In this document: positions 30,441 to 39,991 of the stretch, piece by piece
Layout of the letters: each line of letters begins with the position of its first letter
Numbering within the stretch: the stretch's first letter is position 1
From: Blastocatellia bacterium
Lineage (GTDB): Bacteria; Acidobacteriota; Blastocatellia; UBA7656
Direction: 5' to 3'
DNA length: 64,000 nucleotides
Assembly: GCA_035275065.1 (NCBI GenBank)
Contig: DATENM010000001.1
Location: 1 to 64,000 of the forward strand
Made by a program: the position numbers and the translations under genes
Notes under the pieces: model-generated
Database searches by the model: none
The model's input: the letters and a program-made list of their open reading frames with translations, nothing else
What the model was told of the DNA's origin: nothing

Positions 30441-33101
30441 TTATTTTGGACGCCGGAGGGTCGCCGGGTTGTTCGTCCGCCGGGCCAGCTCCTGAAAGCG
30501 CGGCTCGCCGCGCAAGGCGTCAAGCTGCGGGTCAACCACCAGCCAGGTGATCCAGGCGTCGCCGATGCGCACCGCTTCTTCGATCTGCGCCAGCGCCGCG
30601 CCGGTTTCGCCCAGATAGGCGTAGATCACCGCCAGGAAGTAGGGCGAAACGTAATAGCTTTGCGCCATCTCCAACAGCTCGGCCAGGCGGGCGCGCGCTT
30701 CGTCAACGCGGCCCGCCCCGGCGTAGGCCATGCCGAGCCCGGCGACATAGAGCTGCCCGTTGCCGGCAAGCTCGACGGCGCGCTCGGCCTGCGCGATGGC
30801 TTCCGCATGCTGGCCTGCACAGCGCAGCACCCAGCTAAAGACGGCTCGCTGATAAGCGAAGTGCGGCTCGGTTTGAATCAGCCGGCGGTGCGTTTCGATG
30901 GCCGCGTCGAAGTGACGCGAGTGGTATTGATGCCAGGCAAGCGCCATCGAGGTCAGCGGCGTCACCGGGTCGAGTTCGATGGCGCGGGTGACTTCGACGA
31001 GCGACTCTTCAAAGCGCCCGGTTTGCAGCAGCATGAAATTGTAATAGGTGTGCGCGTTGGCGTTGTTCGGGTTCAGTTCCAGGGCGCGGAGGTAGTGGGC
31101 CTCTGCCCCCTGCCAGTCGAAGTCGCGGCAGACCATCGCGAAGGCCAGCGCCGCGTACGCCTCGGCCAGCATCGGGTCCAGCTCGATGGCGCGCTCGGCG
31201 GCTTCGTAAGCGGCGGCGGCGCATTCGGCAAATGGCAACACGCCGAAGATGCCGACAAAGATGTAATAGTCGGCAATGCCTGTGTAGGCCAGCGCGTAAT
31301 TCGGGTCGAGCGCAATGGCGCGGTGATACTCGCGCATGGCTTTGGCAAAGCCCTCTTCGCTCAGGCTGTGCCAGTAGTAGCGCCCGCGCAGATAAGCCTC
31401 GAACGCCTGCGCGTCTTCGGTCCCGCGCCGCGCCAATTGCTCTTGCTCTTCGCCGGTCAGTTGCGGGATCAATGCGCCGGCGACCTGCTCGGAGATCGAA
31501 TCTTCGAGCCTGAGCACGTCCATCAGCTTTTCGTCGAAGCGCCCGGCCCAGCGGATCGCGCCTTCGCGCACCTGTAAGAGCTGCACGGTGACGCGCAAGG
31601 TATCGCCGGCGCGGCGAATGTTGCCGTCTATGATGTAATTCACATTCAGCTCGATGCCGGCGGCGAGCGGATCGCCGGTGTCGCCGCCACTATAAGCCAG
31701 CACGCTGCTGGTCGGGCGGACGACGAAGCGGCGCACGTTGCCAAGCCGCGTCACCAGCGCGTCGGCAAGACCGATGCCGAGATACTCGTCGCCCGTGTCC
31801 TCGCCGGTGCGCGGCCCGATCAGCTTGAACGGCAGCACGGCAATCGATAGCTCATCGGGCCGGGTCTTTGCGGTAATGCGCGTCAGCGTCGCCGCAGCCC
31901 GCACATAAGGCGGCGCGGCGACCGGGCGTCCTTCGAGGTAACGTGTGATGTCGTCGCGCAGCTCGCCCGCCGTCTGGTAACGCTCGCCGGGCGCTTTCCT
32001 GAGCGTCTTCATGACGATGCGCTCAAGGTCGCCCGATAGCTCGCGGCGCAAGGCATCGAGACTGGCGTTGCGCGCCCGATAGAGGCCGTCGAGTCCGGCG
32101 CTGTCGTCCGCGTAGCTCGACACCAGGTTGGCTTCGCGCGTCAGGCTGGCGCTCATTCCGAACGGCTCCTGCTCGCAGATGACGCGCGCCACTTCGTGCA
32201 GGGCGCGGTGCTTCAACTGATAAGGGCGGTGTCCTGACAACAGCTCGTAGAGCAGCACGCCGAGGCTGTAGATATCGCTCGCCGGCGTCACCACATCGCC
32301 GCGCACCTGTTCAGGGCTGGCGTATTCGGGGGTCATCAATCGCATCGCCGTCATAGTCATGTCCACGGTCTCGGCGGCCAGCTCAGGGTCTAAGAGCTTG
32401 GCGATGCCAAAATCCAGAAGCTTGGGCACGCCCTCATCGGTGACGAGAATGTTCGACGGTTTGATGTCGCGGTGGATGACCTGTTTGTGATGCGCGTAAC
32501 GGATGGCGTCACAGACCGAGAGGAAAAGCTTGAGCCGCTCGTTGATCGTCGAGCCCTGCGCGTCGCAGTAAGCGTAAAGCGGCCGGCCTTCGATGAACTC
32601 CATGACGAAGTAAGGCAAGCCGTCCTGTGTGGTGCCGCCATCCAGAAGCCGGGCGATGTTCGGGTGATCGAGCGCCGCCAGTATCTGGCGCTCGTTGCGG
32701 AAGCGGCGCAACACGAAGTCTGTATCCATGCCGCGCTTGACCAGCTTGACGGCGACGCGACGGCGAAAGACATTGTCGGCGCGCACCGCTTCGTAGACCG
32801 TGCCCATGCCGCCGCGCCCGACCTCGCGCTCAATACGATAAGCGCCGACCATCTGGCCGAGCATCGGGTCATGTTCGGCGTCGAGGATTGCCGCCAGCGC
32901 ATGGACGCCGCCGGGCACGCTCAGGGTCTGAGTCAGCAGGTCGCCGCTGCGCTCGTACTGCGTCAGCAGCGCGGCGACTTCATTTTTCAACGCCTCGTCA
33001 TCGGCGCAGACACTCGTGACGTAACGCTCGCGCTCTTCGGGCGCAAGGTCGAGCGCCGTTTGAAAAACATTCTCGACTTGTCTCCAGCGTTCCGGCGTCA
33101 T
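30441..33101 (-). CDS. Ser/Thr protein kinase with FlgO/TolB-like and TPR domains
   Basis: This is an 886-aa soluble signalling protein. The kinase domain covers about residues 65-390: GRGGMGTVYEAV (P-loop), AVKLVKRG (catalytic Lys), HRDIKPSNILVTDEG (catalytic loop), DFGIAKLL. A domain like the CadC/adenylate-cyclase-associated AVLPFKLIG module follows near 420-560, then about eight TPR units (AMREYHRAIALDPNYALAY and others). There is no clear transmembrane helix. ATG 33101 overlaps the stop of the sigma gene as TAATG, indicating coupled translation. This architecture is common in Acidobacteriota. Confidence 0.9.
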   Translation of the reverse strand: MTPERWRQVENVFQTALDLAPEERERYVTSVCADDEALKNEVAALLTQYERSGDLLTQTLSVPGGVHALAAILDAEHDPMLGQMVGAYRIEREVGRGGMGTVYEAVRADNVFRRRVAVKLVKRGMDTDFVLRRFRNERQILAALDHPNIARLLDGGTTQDGLPYFVMEFIEGRPLYAYCDAQGSTINERLKLFLSVCDAIRYAHHKQVIHRDIKPSNILVTDEGVPKLLDFGIAKLLDPELAAETVDMTMTAMRLMTPEYASPEQVRGDVVTPASDIYSLGVLLYELLSGHRPYQLKHRALHEVARVICEQEPFGMSASLTREANLVSSYADDSAGLDGLYRARNASLDALRRELSGDLERIVMKTLRKAPGERYQTAGELRDDITRYLEGRPVAAPPYVRAAATLTRITAKTRPDELSIAVLPFKLIGPRTGEDTGDEYLGIGLADALVTRLGNVRRFVVRPTSSVLAYSGGDTGDPLAAGIELNVNYIIDGNIRRAGDTLRVTVQLLQVREGAIRWAGRFDEKLMDVLRLEDSISEQVAGALIPQLTGEEQEQLARRGTEDAQAFEAYLRGRYYWHSLSEEGFAKAMREYHRAIALDPNYALAYTGIADYYIFVGIFGVLPFAECAAAAYEAAERAIELDPMLAEAYAALAFAMVCRDFDWQGAEAHYLRALELNPNNANAHTYYNFMLLQTGRFEESLVEVTRAIELDPVTPLTSMALAWHQYHSRHFDAAIETHRRLIQTEPHFAYQRAVFSWVLRCAGQHAEAIAQAERAVELAGNGQLYVAGLGMAYAGAGRVDEARARLAELLEMAQSYYVSPYFLAVIYAYLGETGAALAQIEEAVRIGDAWITWLVVDPQLDALRGEPRFQELARRTNNPATLRRPK

Positions 33102-33664
33102 TATTTCATCTGGCCGTAGAGCCACGCCTTAGCCATGCGCCAGTGGCGCTTGATGGTGATGGGCGTCACGCCCATCACTTCGGCGGTCTCTTCGACCGTT
33201 AGGCCGCCGAAAAAGCGCAGCTCGACAATGCGCGCTTTCTGCTCGTCTATCGCGGCCAGCGCTTGAAGCGCGCGGTCGAGGGCGACGATCTGTTCGCTGC
33301 GCTCGACGGCGCTATCTATGTTCTCATCAAGCGTCAGCTTCTGAAAATCGGCGCCGCGCTTTTCGGCGTTATGCTTGCGCGCATAATCCACCAGCAGCCG
33401 CCGCATAAGCTGGGCGGCGACGCCGAAAAAATGCGCGCGGTTTTGCCAGTTGACGCGCGTCTGGTCTACGAGCCGCAAATAGGCTTCATGCACCAGGGCG
33501 GTCGCTTGCAGGGTGTGGTCGGGGCGCTCGCGGCGCAGGTAATTCACGGCCAGCCGCCGCAACTCGTCATAGATGAGCGGCAGCAGCATATCCACCTTGA
33601 CGCGGTTGCCTTGCGATAGCTCGATCAACAGTTGCGTGATGTCTTCGGTTCCTTGCTGACTCAT
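33101..33664 (-). CDS. ECF RNA polymerase sigma factor (ECF43/TIGR02999-like)
   Basis: This 187-aa sigma factor has region 2 (LIYDELRRLAVNYLRRER with ALVHEAYLRLV) and region 4 (RFFGGLTVEETAEVMGVTPITIKRHWRMAKAWL, a helix-turn-helix). It resembles the group that sits next to Ser/Thr kinases and is thought to be activated by phosphorylation rather than by an anti-sigma factor. No anti-sigma gene is present here. The stop shares its last A with the kinase ATG. Confidence 0.88.
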   Translation of the reverse strand: MSQQGTEDITQLLIELSQGNRVKVDMLLPLIYDELRRLAVNYLRRERPDHTLQATALVHEAYLRLVDQTRVNWQNRAHFFGVAAQLMRRLLVDYARKHNAEKRGADFQKLTLDENIDSAVERSEQIVALDRALQALAAIDEQKARIVELRFFGGLTVEETAEVMGVTPITIKRHWRMAKAWLYGQMK

Positions 33665-34057
33665 CCTGAACGCCCTGATTGTTCGTCAAATCTTTGAAAT
33701 CCTAGCCCAACGGCGCGCGGCGGCGCAACCGGCGACAAAAAGCAAGCATCGCGTTTCTTCCGCGCCCGCGGGTCTGTGTGTCTTCGGGTTTATTTCGCCT
33801 CATTCGGCCTGCAAATCCGTGGAGTTCTGCCGCCGCCGCCGCGCGGAACTTGAGACTCCCCTCTATTGCTCGCTATTATTGAAGTTTGCGGACTACTGCC
33901 GACAGGCTAGCGAATGTGTCGTGCCGGTCAACAGCTCTCACCTGCGCCTTCGAGTGGCGCGCGACCGCCGCACCACCACGCCCGCATTCGCCGTTGATGC
34001 GAATATGAGTCATACAAGTTATCCCGACAGCCAACCGATTGAGAAAGGATCGACGCC
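33665..34057 (+). promoter_or_regulatory. Divergent intergenic region with candidate aceE promoter
   Basis: This 393-base region separates the minus-strand sigma gene from aceE. A plus-strand promoter candidate is TTGAGA at 33850-33855, an 18-base spacer, TATTAT at 33874-33879, giving a ~170-base leader. AAAGGA lies nine bases before the aceE ATG. A short open frame here (33819-34097) overlaps the aceE start and has no family features. Confidence 0.35.
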
Positions 34058-36745
34058 ATGGCGAGCAAAGCGAAAGCAGTTCAACAACACCAACTGAGCG
34101 ACGTAGAAGTGCGCGAATGGCTTGAGTCCCTGGATTACATCATCCAACAGGGCGGCGCCGAACAGGTCACCCAGCTCCTTGAAAAGCTGCAAATCCACGC
34201 GCAGCAGGCGGGCATCAGCCTGCCCTTTACGGCCAACACGCCCTATATCAATTCCATTCCCGCTAGCGCGCAGCCGGTCTTCCCCGGCAGCCGCGAGATC
34301 GAGCGCCGCATCAAGAGCCTGGTGCGCTGGAATGCGCTGTCGATGGTCGTGCGCGCCAACCGCGAAGAGAGCGGCATCGGCGGCCACATCTCGACCTATG
34401 CGTCGGCGGCGACGCTCTACGAGGTCGGCTTCAATCACTTCTTCCGCGCCCGCGACAGCGAAGGCAACGGCGACATCATCTTTTTCCAGGGCCACGCCGC
34501 GCCCGGCATCTATGCCCGCGCCTTTCTCGAAGGCCGACTGACGGCCGAGCACCTGCAAAACTTCCGCCGCGAGCAGCGCTCTGAACAGAGCCTCTCGTCA
34601 TACCCGCACCCCTGGCTGATGCCCGACTTCTGGGAGTTCCCGACCGTTTCGATGGGGCTCGGCCCGATTATGGCGATCTATCAAGCGCGCTTCTGCCGTT
34701 ACCTCGAAGACCGCGGCCTGAAGAAGCAGTGCAACGGCAAGGTCTGGGCCTTCCTCGGCGACGGCGAAACCGACGAGCCGGAAACCCTCGGCGCAATCAC
34801 GCTCGCCTCGCGTGAGCGGCTCGACAACCTGATCTTCGTCATCAACTGCAATCTGCAACGGCTGGATGGGCCGGTGCGCGGCAACGGCAATATCATTCAA
34901 GAACTGGAAGCGGCGTTTCGCGGCGCCGGCTGGAATGTCATCAAGGTGATCTGGGGCAGCGATTGGGACCCGCTGCTTGCCAACGACCACGAAGGCTTGC
35001 TGGTCAAGCGCATGGGCGAGATCGTTGACGGCCAGTGGCAGAAGTACAGCGCCGAATCGGGCGCCTACTTCCGCGAGCATTTCTTCGGCACGGACCCGCG
35101 CTTGCTCGACATGGTCAAGCACCTGTCGGACGAGCAACTGGCGCGCCTCAGGCTCGGCGGCCACGACCCGCAGAAGGTCTATGCCGCCTACCACGCCGCG
35201 ACGAATCACAAAGGCTCGCCGACGGTCATCCTGGCGCGCACCATCAAAGGCTATGGCCTCGGCGAAGCCGGCGAAGGCAAGAACATCACGCATCAGCAGA
35301 AGAAGCTCAACGAAGACGAGCTGCGGCTGTTCCGCTCGCGCTTCGGCATTCCGATCTCTGACGAAGAGATTTCCGAAGCGCCGTTCTATCGCCCGACCGA
35401 CGACAGCCAGGAGGTGCAATACATCCACCGCCAGCGTGAGCGGCTCGGCGGCTACGTGCCGCGGCGCACCGTCGCCGTCGAATCGCTCAAAGCGCCGGGC
35501 AATGATGTCTTCGACGAATTTCAGACCGGCACCGAAGGGCGCGAGGCTTCGACGACGATGGTCTTCGTGCGCATCCTGGCGAAGCTCCTGCGCGACGCAG
35601 AGCTCGGCAAGCTGATCGTGCCCATCGTCCCCGACGAAGCGCGCACCTTCGGCATGGAGCCGCTCTTCCGGCAGATCGGCATCTATTCGCACGTCGGCCA
35701 GCTCTACGAGCCGGTGGACGCCGCCACCCTGCTTTACTACAAGGAAGCGAAGAACGGCCAGATCCTCGAAGAAGGCATCACCGAAGCCGGCTCGATGTCG
35801 TCGTTCATCGCCGCGGGGTCGGCCTACGCGACGCACGGCATCAACACGATTCCGTTTTTCATTTACTACTCGATGTTCGGCATGCAGCGCATCGGCGATC
35901 TGGTGTGGGCCGCCGGCGACACGCGGACGCGCGGCTTTTTGCTCGGCGGCACCGCCGGGCGCACGACGCTTTCGGGCGAAGGCTTGCAACACCAGGATGG
36001 CCACAGCCACTTGCTCGCTTACCCTGTCCCGAATCTCGTCGCCTATGACCCGGCGTATGCCTTCGAGCTGGCGACGATCATTCAAGACGGCATACGGCGG
36101 ATGTACGAGAAGCAGGAAGACATTTTCTATTACATCACGCTGATGAACGAAAACTACGAACACCCGCCGATGCCCGATGGCGATAGCGTGCGCCAAGGCA
36201 TACTGCGCGGCATGTACCTGTTCAAACCGACAGAGAACACCGAAGCCAAGCTGCGCGCCCAACTCTTCGGCAGCGGCGCAATCTTGAACGAAGTGCTAAA
36301 AGCGCAGCAGATTCTCGCCGAGCGTTATAACGTCGCGGCGGATGTCTGGAGCGTGACCAGTTACAAAGAGCTTTACCGCGACGGCCACGACGCCGAGCGC
36401 TGGAACATGCTGCACCCCGGCGAGCCTCCGCGTGTGCCGTTCGTCACCGAAACGGTCGGCGCGGCACCGGGGGTTTTCGTGGCGGCGTCGGATTACGTCA
36501 AGGCGATGCCCGATTCGATCTCGCAATGGCTGCCGCGCCCGCTCGTCTCGCTCGGCACCGATGGTTTCGGGCGCAGCGACGGGCGCGCGGCGCTGCGTGA
36601 CTTCTTCGAGGTGGACGCGCGCTATATCACGCTCGCCACGCTGGTCGCTTTGCTGCGCGACAAGAAGATCAAGGCCGATGTGGTGCAGCGCGCCATCAAA
36701 GAACTGGAGATCAACCCCGACAAGGCGCACCCGGTGCTTGCCTGA
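34058..36745 (+). CDS. aceE: Pyruvate dehydrogenase E1 (homodimeric type)
   Basis: This is the thiamine-diphosphate-dependent E1 that decarboxylates pyruvate and acetylates the lipoyl arm of AceF. Length is 895 aa, as in the E. coli homodimeric enzyme. The TPP motif runs from LGDGETDEPETLGAI (near residue 229) to INCNLQRLDGPV. N-terminal SREIERRIKSLVRWNALSMV and the RMFGMQRIGD-like segment (YSMFGMQRIGDLVW near 605) are characteristic. aceF and lpd follow, giving a complete pyruvate dehydrogenase operon. Confidence 0.96.
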   Translation: MASKAKAVQQHQLSDVEVREWLESLDYIIQQGGAEQVTQLLEKLQIHAQQAGISLPFTANTPYINSIPASAQPVFPGSREIERRIKSLVRWNALSMVVRANREESGIGGHISTYASAATLYEVGFNHFFRARDSEGNGDIIFFQGHAAPGIYARAFLEGRLTAEHLQNFRREQRSEQSLSSYPHPWLMPDFWEFPTVSMGLGPIMAIYQARFCRYLEDRGLKKQCNGKVWAFLGDGETDEPETLGAITLASRERLDNLIFVINCNLQRLDGPVRGNGNIIQELEAAFRGAGWNVIKVIWGSDWDPLLANDHEGLLVKRMGEIVDGQWQKYSAESGAYFREHFFGTDPRLLDMVKHLSDEQLARLRLGGHDPQKVYAAYHAATNHKGSPTVILARTIKGYGLGEAGEGKNITHQQKKLNEDELRLFRSRFGIPISDEEISEAPFYRPTDDSQEVQYIHRQRERLGGYVPRRTVAVESLKAPGNDVFDEFQTGTEGREASTTMVFVRILAKLLRDAELGKLIVPIVPDEARTFGMEPLFRQIGIYSHVGQLYEPVDAATLLYYKEAKNGQILEEGITEAGSMSSFIAAGSAYATHGINTIPFFIYYSMFGMQRIGDLVWAAGDTRTRGFLLGGTAGRTTLSGEGLQHQDGHSHLLAYPVPNLVAYDPAYAFELATIIQDGIRRMYEKQEDIFYYITLMNENYEHPPMPDGDSVRQGILRGMYLFKPTENTEAKLRAQLFGSGAILNEVLKAQQILAERYNVAADVWSVTSYKELYRDGHDAERWNMLHPGEPPRVPFVTETVGAAPGVFVAASDYVKAMPDSISQWLPRPLVSLGTDGFGRSDGRAALRDFFEVDARYITLATLVALLRDKKIKADVVQRAIKELEINPDKAHPVLA

Positions 36746-36760
36746 TGCAGTTGATTCCTG

Positions 36761-36818
36761 TGTAGCGCAATCTGATAGATTGCGCTGTGACTCGCGCAAT
36801 CTATCAGATTGCGCTACA
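36761..36818. repeat. Nested palindrome, GCGCAATCT type (aceE-aceF)
   Basis: Arms 36761-36785 and 36794-36818 are perfect 25-bp complements around an 8-base centre with GTGACT. Each arm is a hairpin by itself (GCGCAATCT GAT AGATTGCGC), so the RNA can form one long stem or two short ones. It begins 15 bases after the aceE stop and ends 14 before the aceF ATG, leaving room only for the Shine-Dalgarno (AAGGAA). There is no T-tract. Confidence 0.92.
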
Positions 36819-36832
36819 GCTAAAGGAACGAT

Positions 36833-38248
36833 ATGGCAACTGAGTTGAAACTGCCGCAGCTCGGCGAGAATGTTGATTCGGGCGTGCTGGCGCGCTTGCT
36901 GGTCGAGGTCGGCGCGACGGTCAAGAAAGATCAGCCGGTGCTTGAGCTTGAAACCGACAAGGCGACCGTCGAAGTGCCGGCGTTCAGCGACGGCGTCGTC
37001 AAAGAGATTCTTGTCAAAGAAGGCGAGCGCGTCAAAGTCGGGCAGACGATCCTGACGCTCGACGCTGCGGAAGGCAATGGCGCCGCCGCGCCGCAAGCCG
37101 AAGCCAAGCCGCAAGCCGAATCTCAGGCCGCCGAGCCGCAAGCCGAAGAAGCGGCTCCGCAAGAATCCTCACAGCCGGAACCAGAGCAGGCGACGGAAGG
37201 GCTAGAACACGAGCGCCGGCTCGGCGAGCGCGCCTTGGCGCAATACGCCGGCAGCTTCCCTGATGGCGGCAAGGGAGCGCCCACCTCGACGCCACCGCCG
37301 CCGGTCGCGCCAATGCCGACGCCTGAGACCAAACGCGCGCCGGTGCCGGCTTCGCCGTCGGTGCGGCGGCTGGCGCGCGAGCTTGGCGTTGACATCTACG
37401 CGGTGCCGGGCACGGGACCGAGCGGGCGCATCTCTGACGAAGACGTCAAGGCGCATGCCAAGTCGCTGATTAGCGGCGGGCAGACCGGAGCGGCAGCTTC
37501 AGCCGGCCTGCCGGGACTTGCGCCGCTGCCGGACTTTTCGAAGTGGGGCGAGGTCGAGCGCACTTCGATGAGCGGCATCCGTCGCAAGACCGCCGAGAAT
37601 ATGCGCAACGCCTGGCTCACCGTGCCGCACGTCACGCAGCACGACCAGGCCGACATCACAGAGCTTGAGCAACTGCGCAAGCGCTTCGGCAAGCAGGTCG
37701 AAGCGGCGGGCGGCAAGCTAACCGTGACTGCCATCACATTGAAAGTCATCGCCGCGGCGCTGAAAGCCTTCCCGCAATTCAACGCCAGCATCGATCAGGC
37801 GCGCGACGAGATTGTCTTTAAGAAGTATGTCAACGTCGGCGTCGCCGTGGATACAGATCGCGGCCTGCTGGTGCCAGTCATCCGCGACGTGGATAAGAAG
37901 AACATCCGCCAGCTTGCCGCCGAGATGAATCAACTCGCCGAGAAGGCGCGCAATAAGAAACTGACGCTCGACGAGATGCAGGGCGGCAGCTTCACGATCA
38001 CCAATCTCGGCGGCATCGGCGGCACCAGTTTCACGCCCATCGTCAACGCCCCGGAAGTCGCTATACTCGGAATGTCGCGGGCGACCTACCAGCCGGTCTA
38101 TAACGGCAGCGAATTCGAGCCGCGCTTGATGCTGCCGCTGTCGCTGTCCTACGACCACCGGCTGATTGACGGAGCGGACGCGGCGCGCTTTCTGCGCTGG
38201 GTCGCGCAGGCGCTCGAACAGCCGTTCCTGCTGGCGCTTGAGGGATAG
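36833..38248 (+). CDS. aceF: Pyruvate dehydrogenase E2, dihydrolipoyl acetyltransferase
   Basis: This forms the core of the pyruvate dehydrogenase complex and moves acetyl groups to CoA. A single lipoyl domain lies at residues 1-77 with the lipoylated Lys in ELETDKATVEVP, followed by a long Ala/Glu/Pro linker (to ~160), the E1/E3-binding domain (SPSVRRLARELGVDIYAVPG), and the acyltransferase domain with SYDHRLIDGADAARFLRW at the end (catalytic His). Length is 471 aa. Its stop codon overlaps the start of the next inverted repeat. Confidence 0.95.
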   Translation: MATELKLPQLGENVDSGVLARLLVEVGATVKKDQPVLELETDKATVEVPAFSDGVVKEILVKEGERVKVGQTILTLDAAEGNGAAAPQAEAKPQAESQAAEPQAEEAAPQESSQPEPEQATEGLEHERRLGERALAQYAGSFPDGGKGAPTSTPPPPVAPMPTPETKRAPVPASPSVRRLARELGVDIYAVPGTGPSGRISDEDVKAHAKSLISGGQTGAAASAGLPGLAPLPDFSKWGEVERTSMSGIRRKTAENMRNAWLTVPHVTQHDQADITELEQLRKRFGKQVEAAGGKLTVTAITLKVIAAALKAFPQFNASIDQARDEIVFKKYVNVGVAVDTDRGLLVPVIRDVDKKNIRQLAAEMNQLAEKARNKKLTLDEMQGGSFTITNLGGIGGTSFTPIVNAPEVAILGMSRATYQPVYNGSEFEPRLMLPLSLSYDHRLIDGADAARFLRWVAQALEQPFLLALEG

Positions 38249-38368
38249 GAAGCAGGAGGCAGGAGCCAGGAGGCAGTAAGCAGTTCGGGACCGCTTTATA
38301 GCTTGCGACAAGCTGTGGAACCTTCACGATTCGGGAACTGCCTCCTGCTTCCTGCCTACTGCCTACTG
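38247..38368. repeat. Inverted repeat, AGGCAGGAGG-word arms (aceF-lpd)
   Basis: Left arm 38247-38286 (AGGAAGCAGGAGGCAGG... and so on) overlaps the aceF TAG. Right arm 38335-38368 (GAACTGCCTCCTGCTTCC...) is largely complementary. Same word type as 11516-11620. It ends nine bases before the lpd ATG. The extended frame upstream of lpd is a translation of the right arm. Confidence 0.85.
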
Positions 38369-38377
38369 GAGAAACGG

Positions 38378-39805
38378 ATGAGTGACAACGTGAACACGAC
38401 GCAAGTGGTCGTCATCGGCGGCGGGCCGGGTGGGTATGCCGCCGCGTTTATGGCCGCCGACCTCGGATTGCAGACGACGCTGGTCGATATGGAATTGAAC
38501 CCCGGCGGCGTCTGCCTCTATCGCGGCTGCATCCCCTCGAAAGCCCTGCTGCACGTCGCCAAGGTGATCAACGAGTCGCGCGAGGCGGCGCACTGGGGCA
38601 TCGAGTTTGCCGCGCCGCAGATTGATGTCGGCAAGCTGCGCCAGTGGAAGACGAGCGTCGTCGAGAAGCTGACCGGCGGCCTCGGCCAGTTGAGCAAACA
38701 ACGTAAGGTGAAATACATTCAGGGCCGCGCGACGTTCGTTGATTCCAACACAATCAATATCGAAAAGATCAAAGGCGGCGCCGAACAACTGCGCTACGAG
38801 CACGCGATACTCGCAACCGGCTCGCGGCCCGCAACCGTCCCCGGATTATCGCTCGACAGCCCGCGAGTGATGGATTCGACCAGCGCGCTCGATCTTGAAG
38901 ACGTGCCGAAGAGCTTGCTGGTCATCGGCGGCGGCTACATCGGCCTTGAGCTGGGCACGGTCTACGCGGCGCTCGGCACCGCCGTGTCGGTCGTCGAAAT
39001 GACCGCAGGGTTACTCCCCGGCGCTGACCGCGATCTCGTCAACATTCTGGCCAAGCGCGTCAACGCGATGTGCAAGGCGGTGATGCTCAACACCAAGGTG
39101 ACAAGCATCAATGAAGCCGACGACGGCATTCACGTCAAACTGGAAGGCGAGGGCATCGAGCAGACCGAGCAGGTCTTCGACAAGGTGCTGATCTCCGTAG
39201 GCCGCAAGCCGAACTCCGGCGGGCTCGGGCTTGAAAACACCAGGGTCGAAGTGGACGGGCGCGGCTTCGTCAAAGTCGACGCGCAGCGGCGCACCGATGA
39301 CCCGGCAATCTTTGCCATCGGCGACATCACGGGCGACCCGATGCTGGCGCACAAAGCCTCGCACGAAGGCCGCGTCGCCGCCGAAGTCATCGCCGGACAC
39401 AAAACCGCCTTCGAGCCGGCGGCTATCCCGGCGGTCGTCTTCACCGACCCGGAGATCGCCTGGGCCGGGCTCACCGAAACCGAAGCCAAAGCGCAGGGCC
39501 GCAACGTCAAAGTCGCGCGCTTCCCGTGGGCGGCTTCGGGCCGCGCCTTGACGCTCGACCGCACGGATGGCGTCACCAAGCTGATCATCGATCCCGAAAC
39601 CGAGCGCCTGCTGGGCGTCGGCATCTGCGGGCCGGGCGCTGGCGAGTTAATTTCAGAAGGGGTGCTGGCCATCGAGATGGCGGCGCGCGCCGCGGACGTT
39701 GGCTTGACGATTCACCCACACCCGACGCTGTCCGAGACAGTGATGAACGCGGCGGATGTCTTCTTCGGCAACGCCACGGATGTCTATCGTCCGAAGCGCA
39801 GTTAA
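38378..39805 (+). CDS. lpdA: Dihydrolipoyl dehydrogenase (E3)
   Basis: This FAD flavoprotein reoxidises the lipoyl groups of AceF with NAD+. The FAD-binding VVIGGGPGGYAAA is near residue 11, the redox disulphide GGVCLYRGCIPSKALLH near 43, the NAD-binding VIGGGYIGLELG near 185, and FAIGDITGDPMLAHKA near 310. The C-terminal catalytic His-Glu pair is HPHPTLSE. Length is 475 aa. ATG 38378 is chosen because the 25 residues upstream come from the repeat arm. GGAGAAACG precedes it. Confidence 0.96.
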   Translation: MSDNVNTTQVVVIGGGPGGYAAAFMAADLGLQTTLVDMELNPGGVCLYRGCIPSKALLHVAKVINESREAAHWGIEFAAPQIDVGKLRQWKTSVVEKLTGGLGQLSKQRKVKYIQGRATFVDSNTINIEKIKGGAEQLRYEHAILATGSRPATVPGLSLDSPRVMDSTSALDLEDVPKSLLVIGGGYIGLELGTVYAALGTAVSVVEMTAGLLPGADRDLVNILAKRVNAMCKAVMLNTKVTSINEADDGIHVKLEGEGIEQTEQVFDKVLISVGRKPNSGGLGLENTRVEVDGRGFVKVDAQRRTDDPAIFAIGDITGDPMLAHKASHEGRVAAEVIAGHKTAFEPAAIPAVVFTDPEIAWAGLTETEAKAQGRNVKVARFPWAASGRALTLDRTDGVTKLIIDPETERLLGVGICGPGAGELISEGVLAIEMAARAADVGLTIHPHPTLSETVMNAADVFFGNATDVYRPKRS

Positions 39806-39811
39806 GGCTGC

Positions 39812-39960
39812 CAGGGCCATTCAGTTCTGCAAAAAGGGATGAGAAACAAACACAGAGACACAGAGGCACGGAGGCACGGAGTCTTCTCTTTGTTCCCTCC
39901 GTGTCTCTGTGTCTCTGTGTTTAATTCGTCTTTATGAATGTCGAGTACTGAGCGGTCCTG
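39812..39960. mobile_element. MITE-like element, copy 2 (terminal CAGGGCCATTCAGTTCT)
   Basis: This 149-base copy shares its left terminus with the copy at 15284 and the right terminus at about 13 of 17 bases. Its interior is again tandem CACAGAGG/CACGGAGG words and their complement (GTGTCTCTGTG). It starts six bases after the lpd stop. Two copies sharing ends and interior define a unit that has moved or been copied. Confidence 0.78.
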
Positions 39961-39991
39961 TATTTAATTCATCAAAGGAGACTCATCTGCA

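Noticed and set aside
33819..34097. Small frame upstream of aceE
   Set aside because: Overlaps the aceE start and the candidate promoter, no recognisable features.
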